The position numbers and the translations under genes were made by a program. Shown here piece after piece: positions 36,361 through 46,787 of a stretch of 52,500 nucleotides of DNA; positions within the stretch are counted from its first letter, which is position 1, and each line of letters begins with the position of its first letter. Location: assembly GCA_018398765.1 (NCBI GenBank), contig JAHBMJ010002799.1:1-52500 (forward strand). The letters are read 5' to 3'. This DNA comes from Chromera velia (Eukaryota; Sar; Chromeraceae). The notes below the pieces were generated by a model. It was not told where the DNA came from. It was given only the letters and a program-made list of their open reading frames with translations, and searched no databases.

Positions 36361-38657
36361 GGAGTGCTTAAAGAAGGAGGGGGTCCCCCCTCATTGGGTA
36401 TGGATTGTTTAAGGTATGTACACTGACGTATGGGCAACGGTCTGTCAACCTGCCAGTGAGGGTATGCAAAATCGGTGTATAGCGGGCTTAGCTCCCACTG
36501 CTGGCAAGTTTTGATTTAGAGAGAGCGTTGGGGTCAAGCAGGGCGATCCACTCTCGCCACTGTTATTTAATCTCTTTATAAATGACCTCCCGTCTTTTAT
36601 CGCTGACCGACGTTTTACGGCCCTGTCAAATAGGACTGGGCCATCCGATCAGAATCCCTAACCCCCCCCTTCGTCTTCCGCTCTCCCTCCAGCCTTGCTG
36701 GTAGCTGTTTCGTCTGCCTCCTCTTCGTCTTCCAGTTACCCGACTTCCGCCAAGGTTGGGGTTGGGCCTTCTTCTGACTTCTATGAGCTTGAGTGCCTCC
36801 TTTACGCTGATGATCTCGTTTTGTTTCACCCAGACCCAGGTGAGCTGACTTGCATGCTTGATCGTTTGTCTGCCTACTGTTAGAAAAACGGATTATCTGT
36901 GAATGTCTCAAAGTCGTACTCGTTGTTTGTGGGGGAGGAATGGAGTTTAGGCGAAAGGAAGGTCTTTCTCTTTGGGGGGAAAGTCATACAACGTTGTTCG
37001 GAGTTTAAATATCTGGGTGCAATTTTTGACAGGAATGGGGCAGTCAGTCGCGCTTTTGAAATGCGTCTAAAAAAAGGGAAGAGGAAGGTGTTTGCATTAT
37101 TTGGGGAACTTGCAGTGCTTGGCAAGGTCTCCCCGGGGAGGTTGATAACAATGTGCAGGACTGCAGCCTCGTCAGTATTCCTCTATTCGGCAGAGACAGC
37201 GGGCTTGTCCCCTCGACAACTGCATCTTATTGACGACTTCTGGTTAAGCCTATGCCGGTCCCAGGTTGGCCTCCCCCGAACCTCCCCAAGGATTCTCACC
37301 CTCCTTGAGTTTGGTATCCTGCCCGTAGCCGCAACCCTAGCAGAAAGAGCGCTTAGGTTCCTGTGGGGAGTGGTGCAGAGGCCAGTGAATGACCTAACCA
37401 ACCTCGTGTACAGAAAACTGTATGAGAGGCGACAACTGGCCATTTTGGATGACTTTGTTTCTTTCGTTTCGTCCTGTTGTCTTGTAGCAAAACTAGACCC
37501 CGCTGATGTGCTTCCACAAAGCCCTTTGTCTTCGAGTACGGTGATGTCATGGGGGGAGGAGCTCTTTTCATCGCCGGTGGGTGGTGTGCAGAGAAGAGTC
37601 TGGGAGACGGCAACTCAATAGACAAATTGGTCTTCTCCGGGCGTCCCCCCCCCTTTTTTCGTCTTACCTCTGTCTCCGTCCCCTCCTTATGGTTGCACAC
37701 ACCTTTCCGATGCCTCGTCAAGCAGGCTTGCACGTCTGCTGTGGCGTCACGAGCCGTGGCCGTACTTCGAAAAACCGTTCCCCCGTTCCTACCTCCTGGA
37801 ACGCTCGCTTCCCTTCCAGTCTCGTCGAGTTATCTCTCTTTTCCGACTAGGAATCTGCCAGACCTCGGCCAGGACGGCCTTGTTTAGAGGTATAGCGGCT
37901 TTTTCCCCCCTCGCTCGCTGTTCATTTTGCAAAGAACGAAACCCAACGACCCCACCGCAAGATCTACCCATCGGTGATGAGCTTCACACTCTTTCTGACT
38001 GCCTGGAATTTAACTCTGCTAGAGATCGATTCCAGCAGGTCCTGCGGGTCTCGCCGAAAGCGAAGTACTTCAGCCTCAGCACACTCGACCGCAGCGAGAT
38101 ATTCTTTGTCAAAATCCTTGTCCCATTACTTTTTGAACGCCCTGGATTGGTGGGGCGAACGTTGGTAGGGATTAACGAGTCTTTAGTTCGCAAACGAAGA
38201 GACATAACGAGACAGGACACCCCTTCGGATGGAGAAGATGTGGGCCAACAGGGTTTGCCGAATCGGTCTGCTGGCACGGGGGGGGTAAGGGGCACAATGT
38301 CTGCTAGACAGTCATGTCAAGCCATCGTCATTCAGGGTCAGAGTCTTCCGATCCTCTCTTCAACGTCTGCAGCCCCCATCCAAGCCAGTCTGCTGCGTAA
38401 AGTCGCCGCTAAATCAACTCTTTCTGCAGGCCGGCATTCCACCATGTTGCCTGCTGTCCGGTCGTTAGATGCCCACCGTTCAGGCACTTACCCGCTTCCC
38501 CCCCTTCTGCCACTCTCACAAGTGTCAGTTATCTACATGGATGGCGTCAGCCGCTCTAATGGTACGCCGCATGCGAAGGCGGGTAACCGTTATGGAACAT
38601 ATTGGGGTCCTGGACATCCATGTAACCTCAGTTGTAGACTCAGAGGTAAGCAGACAA

Positions 38658-38714
38658 ACAATCGAGCCGAGCTGAGTGCGATCATAGCTGCGCTTGAAAC
38701 TGGAATTCTCCATG
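38658..38714. repeat. Left copy of 57-bp flanking duplication
   Basis: 57 bases encoding NRAELSAIIAALETGILH of RNase H abut the left inverted repeat of the inserted element. The same bases recur at 40535-40591 with two differences, one of which changes CGA here to TGA there. Confidence 0.9.
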
Positions 38715-39843
38715 CATACCTCTCAAGCTTTTTTAGGCAGTAAACAATATTTAAAAGCTTAAAACAAAGAGTTTTAAGCAATCAAACAGTACAATTTCCT
38801 GTTTTTAAATTGATTGGGTTTAGTGAGAGAAAAAAATATATTGTATTTGACCGCGCGGCGTGCGTGTTTCGTACGTCAACGCACGCGCCTGTCATGCATG
38901 CAATTAAGGCGGCGGTAGGGAGCACCGGAATTAAGGCGGCTTTGCTAAGGAGCTGGGGTTGCTTTCGCCATTCTTCCGGTGAGTCTGCAGTTCCGTGAGT
39001 CTATGTGAAAACAGGACTAAACCGACTCCAACACTAATTCCGACTCCAAAATTTTTTTAAATATACAAACAGTTTAAACTAGTTTAAACATATTCAAAAT
39101 CGTTTAAGTGTATCTTTAGCGATTCTTTTGTTGTTTTTAAAGGTTTTAAATTAGAGCCCGGAGTGTATGAGAGTGAAGGTTGGAAGTGTTGTAGCACAGT
39201 GGCAGGCCGGGCCGGCGGGTCTACGTGCATGCCGCGCGTGGCATGCAGTGCCGCGCCGTACGTACGTGCGTCTGTGCCGCGGCCTGCCCCAACCGGCCCG
39301 CGCGGGCTGCCACGCTTGACTGACGTACACATCCCAATCCGAATATTCGGCTATACGGTAGAAATCCGATTATATGCTTTTGCAGGCCGAGGCATCTGTC
39401 AGAAAGTAAGGAAGAAATTAAAAGATCCCGCTTCATTCCTTTCAGTTATAGCTCCACATTGCTATGCAGATTTTCTGTAGAGTGCGTATGTGTGTGCGTG
39501 TGTGTGGGTATATAAAGGTATGCACGCAACGCAACACAGTCTTTCCATCCTTTTCTTTCTTATAAGGCTCATGACGCTTACCTCTTTCAGAAAGAATGAA
39601 GGCGTGTTGTTGCTTTCTGTGAGCCAGCTTGTCTGAGTGCGCATTTATGTGCGTGTGCACGCGTCTGCAGTGCATGTACTCGTTCTTCTTCTACCTCTCG
39701 GTCTCTCTTTCATGCTTAAGGTTTCTCTGCCGGCTTATAATCCTCCCTTTTCCCCTTTCCCTCCAGTCCGTTCCCCTTGTATGTGTGTGTATGTGTGTGT
39801 ATGTGTGTGTATGTGTATGTGTATGTGTGTATGTGTGTGTATA

Positions 39844-39920
<77 letters not shown>

Positions 39921-40481
39921 CTGCGCGCACTGGCAGAACCACATGCACACAGATCTTTACTGACAGATTACATACACTGAAAGCCAATATAAAAATGTTG
40001 ATCATTGTTTCGGCGGTATTAAAAAATTGTTATATGAGTCGAATAACTTCATTGTCTGGTTGTTGCAGTGTTACACTGAAATTGCCTTCAGTTCACGGCC
40101 ACAATATTATGAGCGTTCTGCTCATGATTTGTATTCAGACAGTCTAGTACACAGTATATATATATATATATATATATATATCAACATATTAATAACATTA
40201 ATTATGATACTTGTAAAAGCTCTACATTATGTTTTATATGTTTTCAATCTTTCTGTTAAAACCTTAAGATTCATTATAAAGAAAATATTTTAAAGAGTTA
40301 AAAACTTAAAATCATATATTCAAATTTAAATATATATATAGTTATCATAAATCAAATTATTATATAATTCTCTTACTAACTAGGATTTAAAAAACACTTA
40401 ATTGCACTCTCAAACCGTTTAAAACTCTTTGTTTTAAGTTTTTAATCATTGTTTAGTACCTAGAAATGTTTGATAGATATG
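38715..40481. mobile_element. TIR element inserted in the LINE RNase H domain
   Basis: Imperfect terminal inverted repeats of about 95 bases lie at about 38715-38812 and 40382-40481. The best block is a 20-base exact match, cttaaaacaaagagttttaa, at 38757-38776 on the plus strand and on the minus strand at about 40422-40441. The interior is a mosaic: AT-rich ends, a GC-rich patch at 39200-39320 and a long TG microsatellite. No transposase is recognised, so it is non-autonomous. 53 unexplained bases at 40482-40534, holding a direct repeat of gagaccgttt, separate its right end from the flanking duplication. Confidence 0.75.
39778..39918. repeat. (TG)n microsatellite
   Basis: About 140 bases of TG with TATG variants inside the inserted TIR element. 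Cys/Val and His/Thr reading frames across it are artefacts. Confidence 0.97.
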
Positions 40482-40534
40482 GTAATTTTAGAGACCGTTT
40501 TGATGTTGGAGACCGTTTCGGATAGATTTGTCTT

Positions 40535-40591
40535 ACAATTGAGCCGAGCTGAGTACGATCATAGCTGCGCTTGAAACTGGAATTCTCCATG
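40535..40591. repeat. Right copy of 57-bp flanking duplication
   Basis: Second copy of the RNase H segment at 38658-38714, after which the LINE frame continues (HGPLCTLIVKSDLWY). The Arg codon CGA of the left copy is TGA here (40540-40542), and one other G/A difference is present. Confidence 0.9.
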
Positions 40592-41832
40592 GTCCCCTTT
40601 GCACGCTGATAGTCAAATCTGATTTGTGGTATGCTTGCCAAGCCCTGGAGTCATGGGTTCCGCGATAGGAAAGAAATGGTTGGAGAAGACCTGATGGAAA
40701 GCCAGTGTGCAATCAAGATTTGATTGGCAAGTTGGTCAGCCTTGTCAATGAATACGAATGGGTACTGGGGGGGATTGTGTCTATCCAATGGATGAAGGCG
40801 CACAATAAAGAGCCTGGTAACGAGGCAGCAGATGTTCTCGCTGTCAAAGGTGCATATCTTCCCATCCTTTGTGCATAATGTTCTTGTCTATAAAAGAGTA
40901 GGGGGTTGGGTGTGTTGGTTTGATATACTGGGCCGGAGCGAGAAAGCGTAACTTGAGGCGGAGAGAGAGATTTGGTTCTGGCCTTGGAAGTCGTTGCACC
41001 CTACTCTTAGAGCTAGAAGAGGTTGTGCTGACTGAATTTATCTATTCTTCTTCTCAGTCGTTGATGCAGCGTGCTTGGTAGGAGTTCTTCTCCTCTTAGT
41101 ATGAGTCGGTTTTCCACCTTGGCCTGTTTTTCCTCATTAACTGGTACTGTATGCCAGAGGTTTTTTGTCTAGGACCACTCTAGGGAGCGGGCCGATAGAC
41201 CGTATGCATGACCAGACACATAGCGTGCGGCGGGTAATGCCGAGCAGTTGTGTGATGTATGTGTATGGGGTGGAGGTACTACCCGGACGGGCGGATGCTC
41301 CCATACCCCCCCTTAATACCTAATACCTAAATACTCCAGTGAAGCATTTTTTAACGGTCAGTCAGACGCAAATTTTCGACATTTTGCTCCTTGAAAGTGG
41401 TGCAAAAAAGCAAATTTACCTGCTTCTCAAGCCCGGATCATCCTCAACAAGCAAACTTTCCGGGGCCATTAAAGTCCATCAAATGTGCATGCATGTGTTA
41501 TTTGAATTGATACATGCATGTCTGACCTTAATTAATTGCATACAACCCACACATCGTGCATGCTTCTTTCCTGTTTTCTGAAATTGCGCTCTGTTACTCA
41601 GCATGCTCACACCTCTATTACACTCTAAACTCCGATCATTGCATCTCCCTGTGCATCTCTGCCCCCCCTAGCGAATACGATTGTGTGAAAAGGGTTGATT
41701 GACCGAACGTAACTTCAACGTACTTCTGGAATTTGAACCTACAATTAATTTAAGATGTCATTTATGGCCTTTCCAAATACTTTTCGCAGATAACAGCTCT
41801 GCTCTAAACAAAAACAGACTCCTCTTACCTGT

Positions 41833-42711
41833 GTGGAAAAGACAGAACTAGCAGAATTGAAGCAGACAGAGGCCTTTCTTCTCAGAATCCGACGAAGGCA
41901 GAACAAAAACTTGCCCGTTGACTCTGCAGACCTCAAGGAGTACACCCGACTCACCTGTTTGAAGAACCAACAAGCAGCTGCAAAAAGAAGTAAGCTTGCT
42001 CCATGTATTATGATATATGAGCGACATTTCTCTCAACACGAATGCATTTCGGTCGCTTGACATCAATACTACTCTGGTTGACAATGCTTAACCCGATCTG
42101 TGCTTATGGATGCAGCTGCGTACTCGGAGCGTGAAAAAATGTGTTTGAAAAAGATACACCAAGAAGACGCTTTGGCGAATTAGAGGTCTTGCTTTTCGTC
42201 TTCTGAAGCATCCAGCCGCTATCATATAGGCCACACTGAGCAGGATGGGGACTGCTTCTTTTCAGCTATCGGCATGAAGCTTGGAATTTGTGCCTACGAA
42301 ATACGACTCCGCATCTGCGACTACTTGCTGTTCAATGAGGGACGAAGAGTACTTGAAGAAAATGGAATACAAAACGTCAGAGCGTATGTTTCGAAAATGA
42401 GAATGGCCGCAGCACCAGGACGAGCCGGAACCTATGCGTCAGACTTCGAAGTCGGAGCGGCTGTACACGTATTCAGGCAGCCCATCAAAATCTACCGTTA
42501 TGAGGAACTGGGTGCTTTCAAAGGTCGATACAGATCTATTCCTGTCCCCAACAATCTCCCAGGTCCCGCCGCCGCCTACGATCATATATGTCTACCACTA
42601 AAAGACGTACACTACAGTTTGTTGATTCCTTGCACGGAGGAGGAGAAGGCAGACTTTGTTTGCACAGACAAGGAAGCCTTTACTGATGACACCATAGGAT
42701 GTTTGTCGTGA
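41833..42711 (+). pseudogene. OTU-like cysteine protease segment of the Helitron
   Basis: The OTU core starts after a TAG at about 42183 and reads RYHIGHTEQDGDCFFSAIG, with the catalytic Cys at 42253-42255 in the family's DGDC motif. The matching catalytic His is at 42610-42612 (VHYSLL). OTU domains remove ubiquitin and are known passengers of some Helitrons. Upstream, a charged segment (41833-41987, KTELAELKQTEAFLLRIRR) could be joined across an intron (GTAAGC at about 41989 to an acceptor before 42115), giving KRTAYSEREKMCLKKIHQ, which then meets the TAG. The OTU part ends at TGA (42709-42711). Whether it was once one polyprotein with the Rep is not clear, because 42.8-44.1 kb holds no certain coding sequence apart from a CFGCPGH zinc-knuckle-like patch near 43385. 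Confidence 0.65.
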
Positions 42712-44108
42712 TCGAAGAGTCCCGCGTGGAACAGCGTGCATTCGGAGTCGATTTCTTCCCGCTTTGGCAACGGTCAGCAATCCTTGGTCACCTGGTATAT
42801 GCATTGATAATACCATCTATTTGTATAATTTTGCCTGTGTACGCCTCATGCATGTTGGTTTAATCTCGACAGCACCACTGCGAATGGAAGTTGAAAACGG
42901 TGTACATTAAGGGCTTTGCTTGAGCGTCTGCCACAACACAATACATTAATATCATCGCTTTTTTCATGAATACAAAATTGCAGACATGGACGCTGAATTT
43001 CCACCTTTGAAGGCTGCTCAGACTAGATGAAACGAGGGAACTTCAACGCCAGCCCGACACACAGGTTGGTGTTCATCTGTTTTCTACCTTCTCCAAGACT
43101 GTATCTTTGAAGCGCTTATGCATATTCGCGGCATGATTGAATAAATTAGCTTCGTCTGTACATGCCTTTGCTCTCTTCCTACATGCAGAAGATTGGAAAT
43201 CGTCCTTCCCTCCGGTAGTGTGACACTCACCGGTTAAACGGAAGGCCATCGCCACGATCGGTCAGTGAAGCCCTCTGATGAAAGCGTCTCTGCTGAAAGT
43301 CTGCCTCTCTTATTCTGTGTACATTTCTAATGCTCTCTGCAAGTGTATATGAAACAATGTGTCAGGCAACTTGCATGGCGCCTGTTTTGGTTGTCCGGGT
43401 CACCGTCCATATATTGCTCTTCGTCTTGCAGAAGCCTCAAAGTTCAACAACACTACGACAGTGGAACAGCGGTCTCGTACTTCCCCCAAAAGGCGTCTGA
43501 ATCCGTCAGAAAAACGTTCAGGTATGTTTTCTTCAATCAATATCATTCTCTTCATGCGCCTCAATCAATTGCTCGCTCCGTCATCTTTGTTTGTCCAGAT
43601 GTGTCTAAAGCGAATAGATAACTGTATGTATTATCCTGAAAGTGCGGAATGGATCAATCCATACACTACAGATGAATTACATCTTCAACAGCAATCCGCA
43701 CCTCGTCGCTTACTTTTCGCATCATATTTTGGTCACCGCACTCGTGTATGAATGCGTCTCTGTATGCGTGTATATTTGTGTATGTTTTGTGTGATTTGTA
43801 TGTGTATGTGTATATGTGTGTGTGTCTGTATGTATGAATGTGTGTCCGTGTGTGTGCGAACGATGGTTAACGTATGCCTCTGTGGGTGTGGTTGTCCTGT
43901 GTATGCAGGGTCGACCGACTCTCCATTCAACAAACGTGACAGCACCGACAGATTATCCTGGCACAAGCAGACACGAGTGCGGAAGGGTCAGTGTGCGGAG
44001 CCTAGACTCATCGATTTATGTTTTTGGACTTTGCTTTTCTGTCCAACTTTTTGTAACCTTGCTGCCCTCTTCAAAGCATTCCATGAATTTCTGTTCTGAC
44101 AAGAACTC

Positions 44109-46787
44109 TTGCGATCAAACAGACACTCATGCATTCCACTGTATCGGAATTGCTATGCAGATAACTTTGCTCATGAGAGAAAGTCGACAGTCAACAAGAC
44201 AGACACACGTGCGAAGGTTGCTGGACAGACGTTCCCTGTCTTAGCTCCGAAGAAAGCCACTCTCGCGCTTTCGAACCGCTTTTCACCACTAGAGGAAGGC
44301 TCGTCGACAACTGAGTTCAAACCCTTGAGGGACTTGAAGCCGACTCTACAAGAAGTGAATTTCAGTCCGATGGAAGAGGAGATTACCGGTCAGGCTGAGG
44401 ATGAACAGGACTCCGTGTCCGAGAAAGACGAGTCTGATTCTAGCAGCTCTGTAAGTGAGTCCAACAAAGAGAACAACAAAATCCTGAAAGGCAAAATACA
44501 AAACCAAAGAAAGAGAAGCAATAAGTAAACTCCAATTGACACAGAATTCAATGAGACACATTCTGCAGAGACGAACGGTATTAAAGGAAAGGGATGCATT
44601 CCAAGGGATGTCGATCCATGGGAATATATATTCAATGCACCCCTCGTTCGCCCTCATGACTGTGGCCGGAGAATTCAGTGTCCCCACTGTGGTACGTTAA
44701 AATGGAAAAGTGAAAACACACTTTGTTGTCAAAACGGAAAATTTGTTCTCAGCGACGAACTGTGGCCTCCTCTATCTCCTGAGCACGAGACCTTCCTGAA
44801 ACGTCCCGGCGTTTCACGTCATTCCCGTGTGATCAACTCCTCTGTCTCGTTTTCTGTTCTGGGCACCAAGCCTTCCAAAAATGAAGGGGGGGAGGGAATG
44901 AAGGAAGTAAAAGGTGGGAATGTCCATTTGCACGGAAGGACCTACCACTTATCTGTTCCACTCTATCAAACTGGTCCCACACAGTACTGGTGTCATGACG
45001 GCTTCTTTCCGGAAACAAAAGATTTGCTTGAGTATACAGGCGCAGGGCTTTTAGCAACTGATTTTCGTGCATATTTAGTCCGCATGCGACATCCGCTTAT
45101 CGAGCGATTCCGTCTGCTCTCCGATCCGTCTTTTTCCTATTCGAAAGACGATAGTGTGATTGGTCTCTCTTTCATGAAGAATCCACGTCCGGCCGACCCT
45201 AACGAAATTGCTGCAATTTACAGATATGAAAGCACCAATAATCCTCCGCCGCGGTATGCACTCATGCTTCTGAAAGAAACCCCTAAAGGAATGAATCCAA
45301 ATGAGGCGTCACACCACAGAAAGAGTGCTAAACAGACACGAACCGAAAAGAAAAGAGAAAAGGCCGTCCGATCGAAGCAAAATTGGAATGATCAAAACGA
45401 TTCACCCGAAACGACGGACTCCGAGCAATCAGATCAGGCAGACACTCACGATAAGGGCAAACGATTTGTCAGTGAATATTCAAGACTGTACGAATCGGCT
45501 CAATATCTTTTGTTGTTTGAAATGGGCGCGGGTGGGTGGTGGCACGACTTTGAGGAGAAGCAAATGGAAAAAACTGCAAGCCGTCCTCTCAGACGACAAC
45601 TCGCTGTAGATAGGAAAAGAAACGCTCGAGAAGACAGCAAGCGAAAGCAGGAAGGTTTGCCGAAAACCCGCGACCTAAAAAATGTTTTCACACTTTTTCA
45701 GTATGTAAAGTTATCGATCTTTCAGCAACGTCGCCTTCATTTGGCTGGCCGGCTTGCTTAAGAATAGGTGCTCGACAATTTCACACGATGGCAGGCAAAC
45801 AGGTGTGGCTACTATTACATGGACGCCATGCAACAGAAAATAAGGAACTACCGAGGGGGAAATCGAATTGCACGTCGGGGGGTGTTGCGAGGCAAAGCGA
45901 ATCAAAATAAGGAAGCAGGGTCGGGAGGTAGGGCAGATCAGGAAGTAGGTCAAGTGGGAAGAGAATGGTTGCTTCCGGCGTCTGTACCTGGTTCTGCTGC
46001 CCACATACAAAAGCTGATTAACGACGGAATGGCTGTGATTGAATGGGGGGGCAAACCGACGTTTTGGATTACTTTTACTGCTAACGAGAAATGGAAGGAA
46101 ATTGATGAGGCAATTAAGGAAGACGGGGCTGTGGGACAAAAAGCAGCTGAAAGGGTAGACATCACAGTCCGTGTGTTTCGGCAAAAACTGAGCGCCTTGC
46201 TGAAAGATCTTCGTTCAGGCAACGTGTTTGGGAGAAAGTCTGCATATATTTTGTACGTTAATGAATTTCAAAAGAGAGGAATCCCACATGCCTATATATG
46301 CGTACGCATGGATTCGTTGGAAAAAGAACATCCAGTTCAAGCTCTTGACTTGCGACTTCTCGCACAGCATCCGAAGGTTGATGGAGTATATTCAGGAAAA
46401 TGCAAGGCTCTTGATTTGGGGGAATGCATGTGCAACTTGCATCGATTAGAACGACATATGTTTTTGTCTATGAAACACCGGTATGTTATAGGACACTGTT
46501 TCGACACCCAAAAAGTGTCACCGCTCGAGCGCGAATCCCCCTCCTTTCGATGTGACAAACAGTATCCTTTTCTAACGCACACGTATTCTGCCTTTGATGA
46601 ATGAGGGTATCCTCTGTATCGTCGCCCTAACGAGAAGCATCGATGGGTCGTTCCCTACAACTGGTTTTTGTCACTAAAGTACGATGCACACATCAATGTG
46701 GAGTGGGCGGGGAGCATCAAGATTGTTAAGTACATGCGAAAGTATATGTGTAAAGGGCCAGACTTTGTGAAGGCAAAGATTTCTTAA
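44109..46787 (+). pseudogene. Helitron Rep (HUH nickase) remnant
   Basis: One frame with in-frame stops at 44526, 45759, 45765, 46602 and 46785. Order of signals: a Ser/Glu-rich N-terminus; a zinc finger (CPHCGTLKWKSE, then LCCQNGKF) at about 44674-44745; YESAQYLLLFEMGAGGWW at about 45490-45545; DNFTRWQANR at 45774; WITFTANEKW at 46066-46095; the HUH region GIPHAYICV at about 46280; and the two-tyrosine region at about 46648-46764, VPYNWFLSLKYDAHINVE then IVKYMRKYMCKGPD. The second His of the HUH motif is Tyr (TAT in place of CAT). Rep would nick and join DNA at the element ends. With a damaged metal-binding motif and five stops it is very likely inactive. Confidence 0.85.

Larger units (their letters stand above)
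33121..40878 (+). pseudogene. LINE polyprotein remnant: endonuclease, RT, zinc knuckle, RNase H
   Basis: One continuous frame (changed only by a 16-base duplication) with in-frame stops at 33118, 33943, 33976, 35500, 35575, 36410, 36512, 36659, 36881, 37619, 40540 and 40666. AP-endonuclease signals lie from about 33510 to 34570: ILCVNVCGLSD, CGDFNAH, SVVDYMFVS and PDHTLL. Reverse transcriptase from about 35860 to 37030: KKAAGVDGLV, RSIHLLG, FIDLKQAFDSV, GVKQGDPLSPLLFNLFIND and LLYADDLVLF. A CxxC...HxxxxC knuckle is at about 37925-37998 (CSFC, HTLSDC). RNase H starts near 38520 (IYMDG, NNRAEL) and resumes after the insertion at 40541 with IVKSDLWY and GNEAADVLA. The catalytic YADD and most other key residues remain, so decay is fairly recent. 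It cannot make a full protein unless the stops are read through. Confidence 0.85.
32770..41336 (+). mobile_element. LINE retrotransposon (APE-RT-RNase H), degraded and interrupted
   Basis: Non-LTR retrotransposon of the type carrying an RNase H domain (I-superclade organisation). Coding potential runs from about 32770 to 40878, then a non-coding 3' part ending near 41336 with short ttaatacctaatacctaa repeats that may be its tail. The 5' end is approximate, set where the AT-rich GCATGC tract gives way to GC-rich open frame. It is interrupted by a 1.77-kb element at 38715-40481. No clear target site duplication was found for the LINE itself. Confidence 0.85.

Noticed and set aside
39163..39480. 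105-codon frame inside the TIR element as a possible transposase
   Set aside because: No transposase motif; composition follows a GC-rich palindromic patch.
42820..43340. Short FPPL-containing frame (MDAEFPPLKAAQ) after the OTU domain
   Set aside because: Stops after about a dozen residues and could not be joined to a neighbour in phase.
43752..44099. Cys/Val-rich 115-codon frame in the Helitron
   Set aside because: Built on TGTATG repeats; Cys spacing comes from the repeat.
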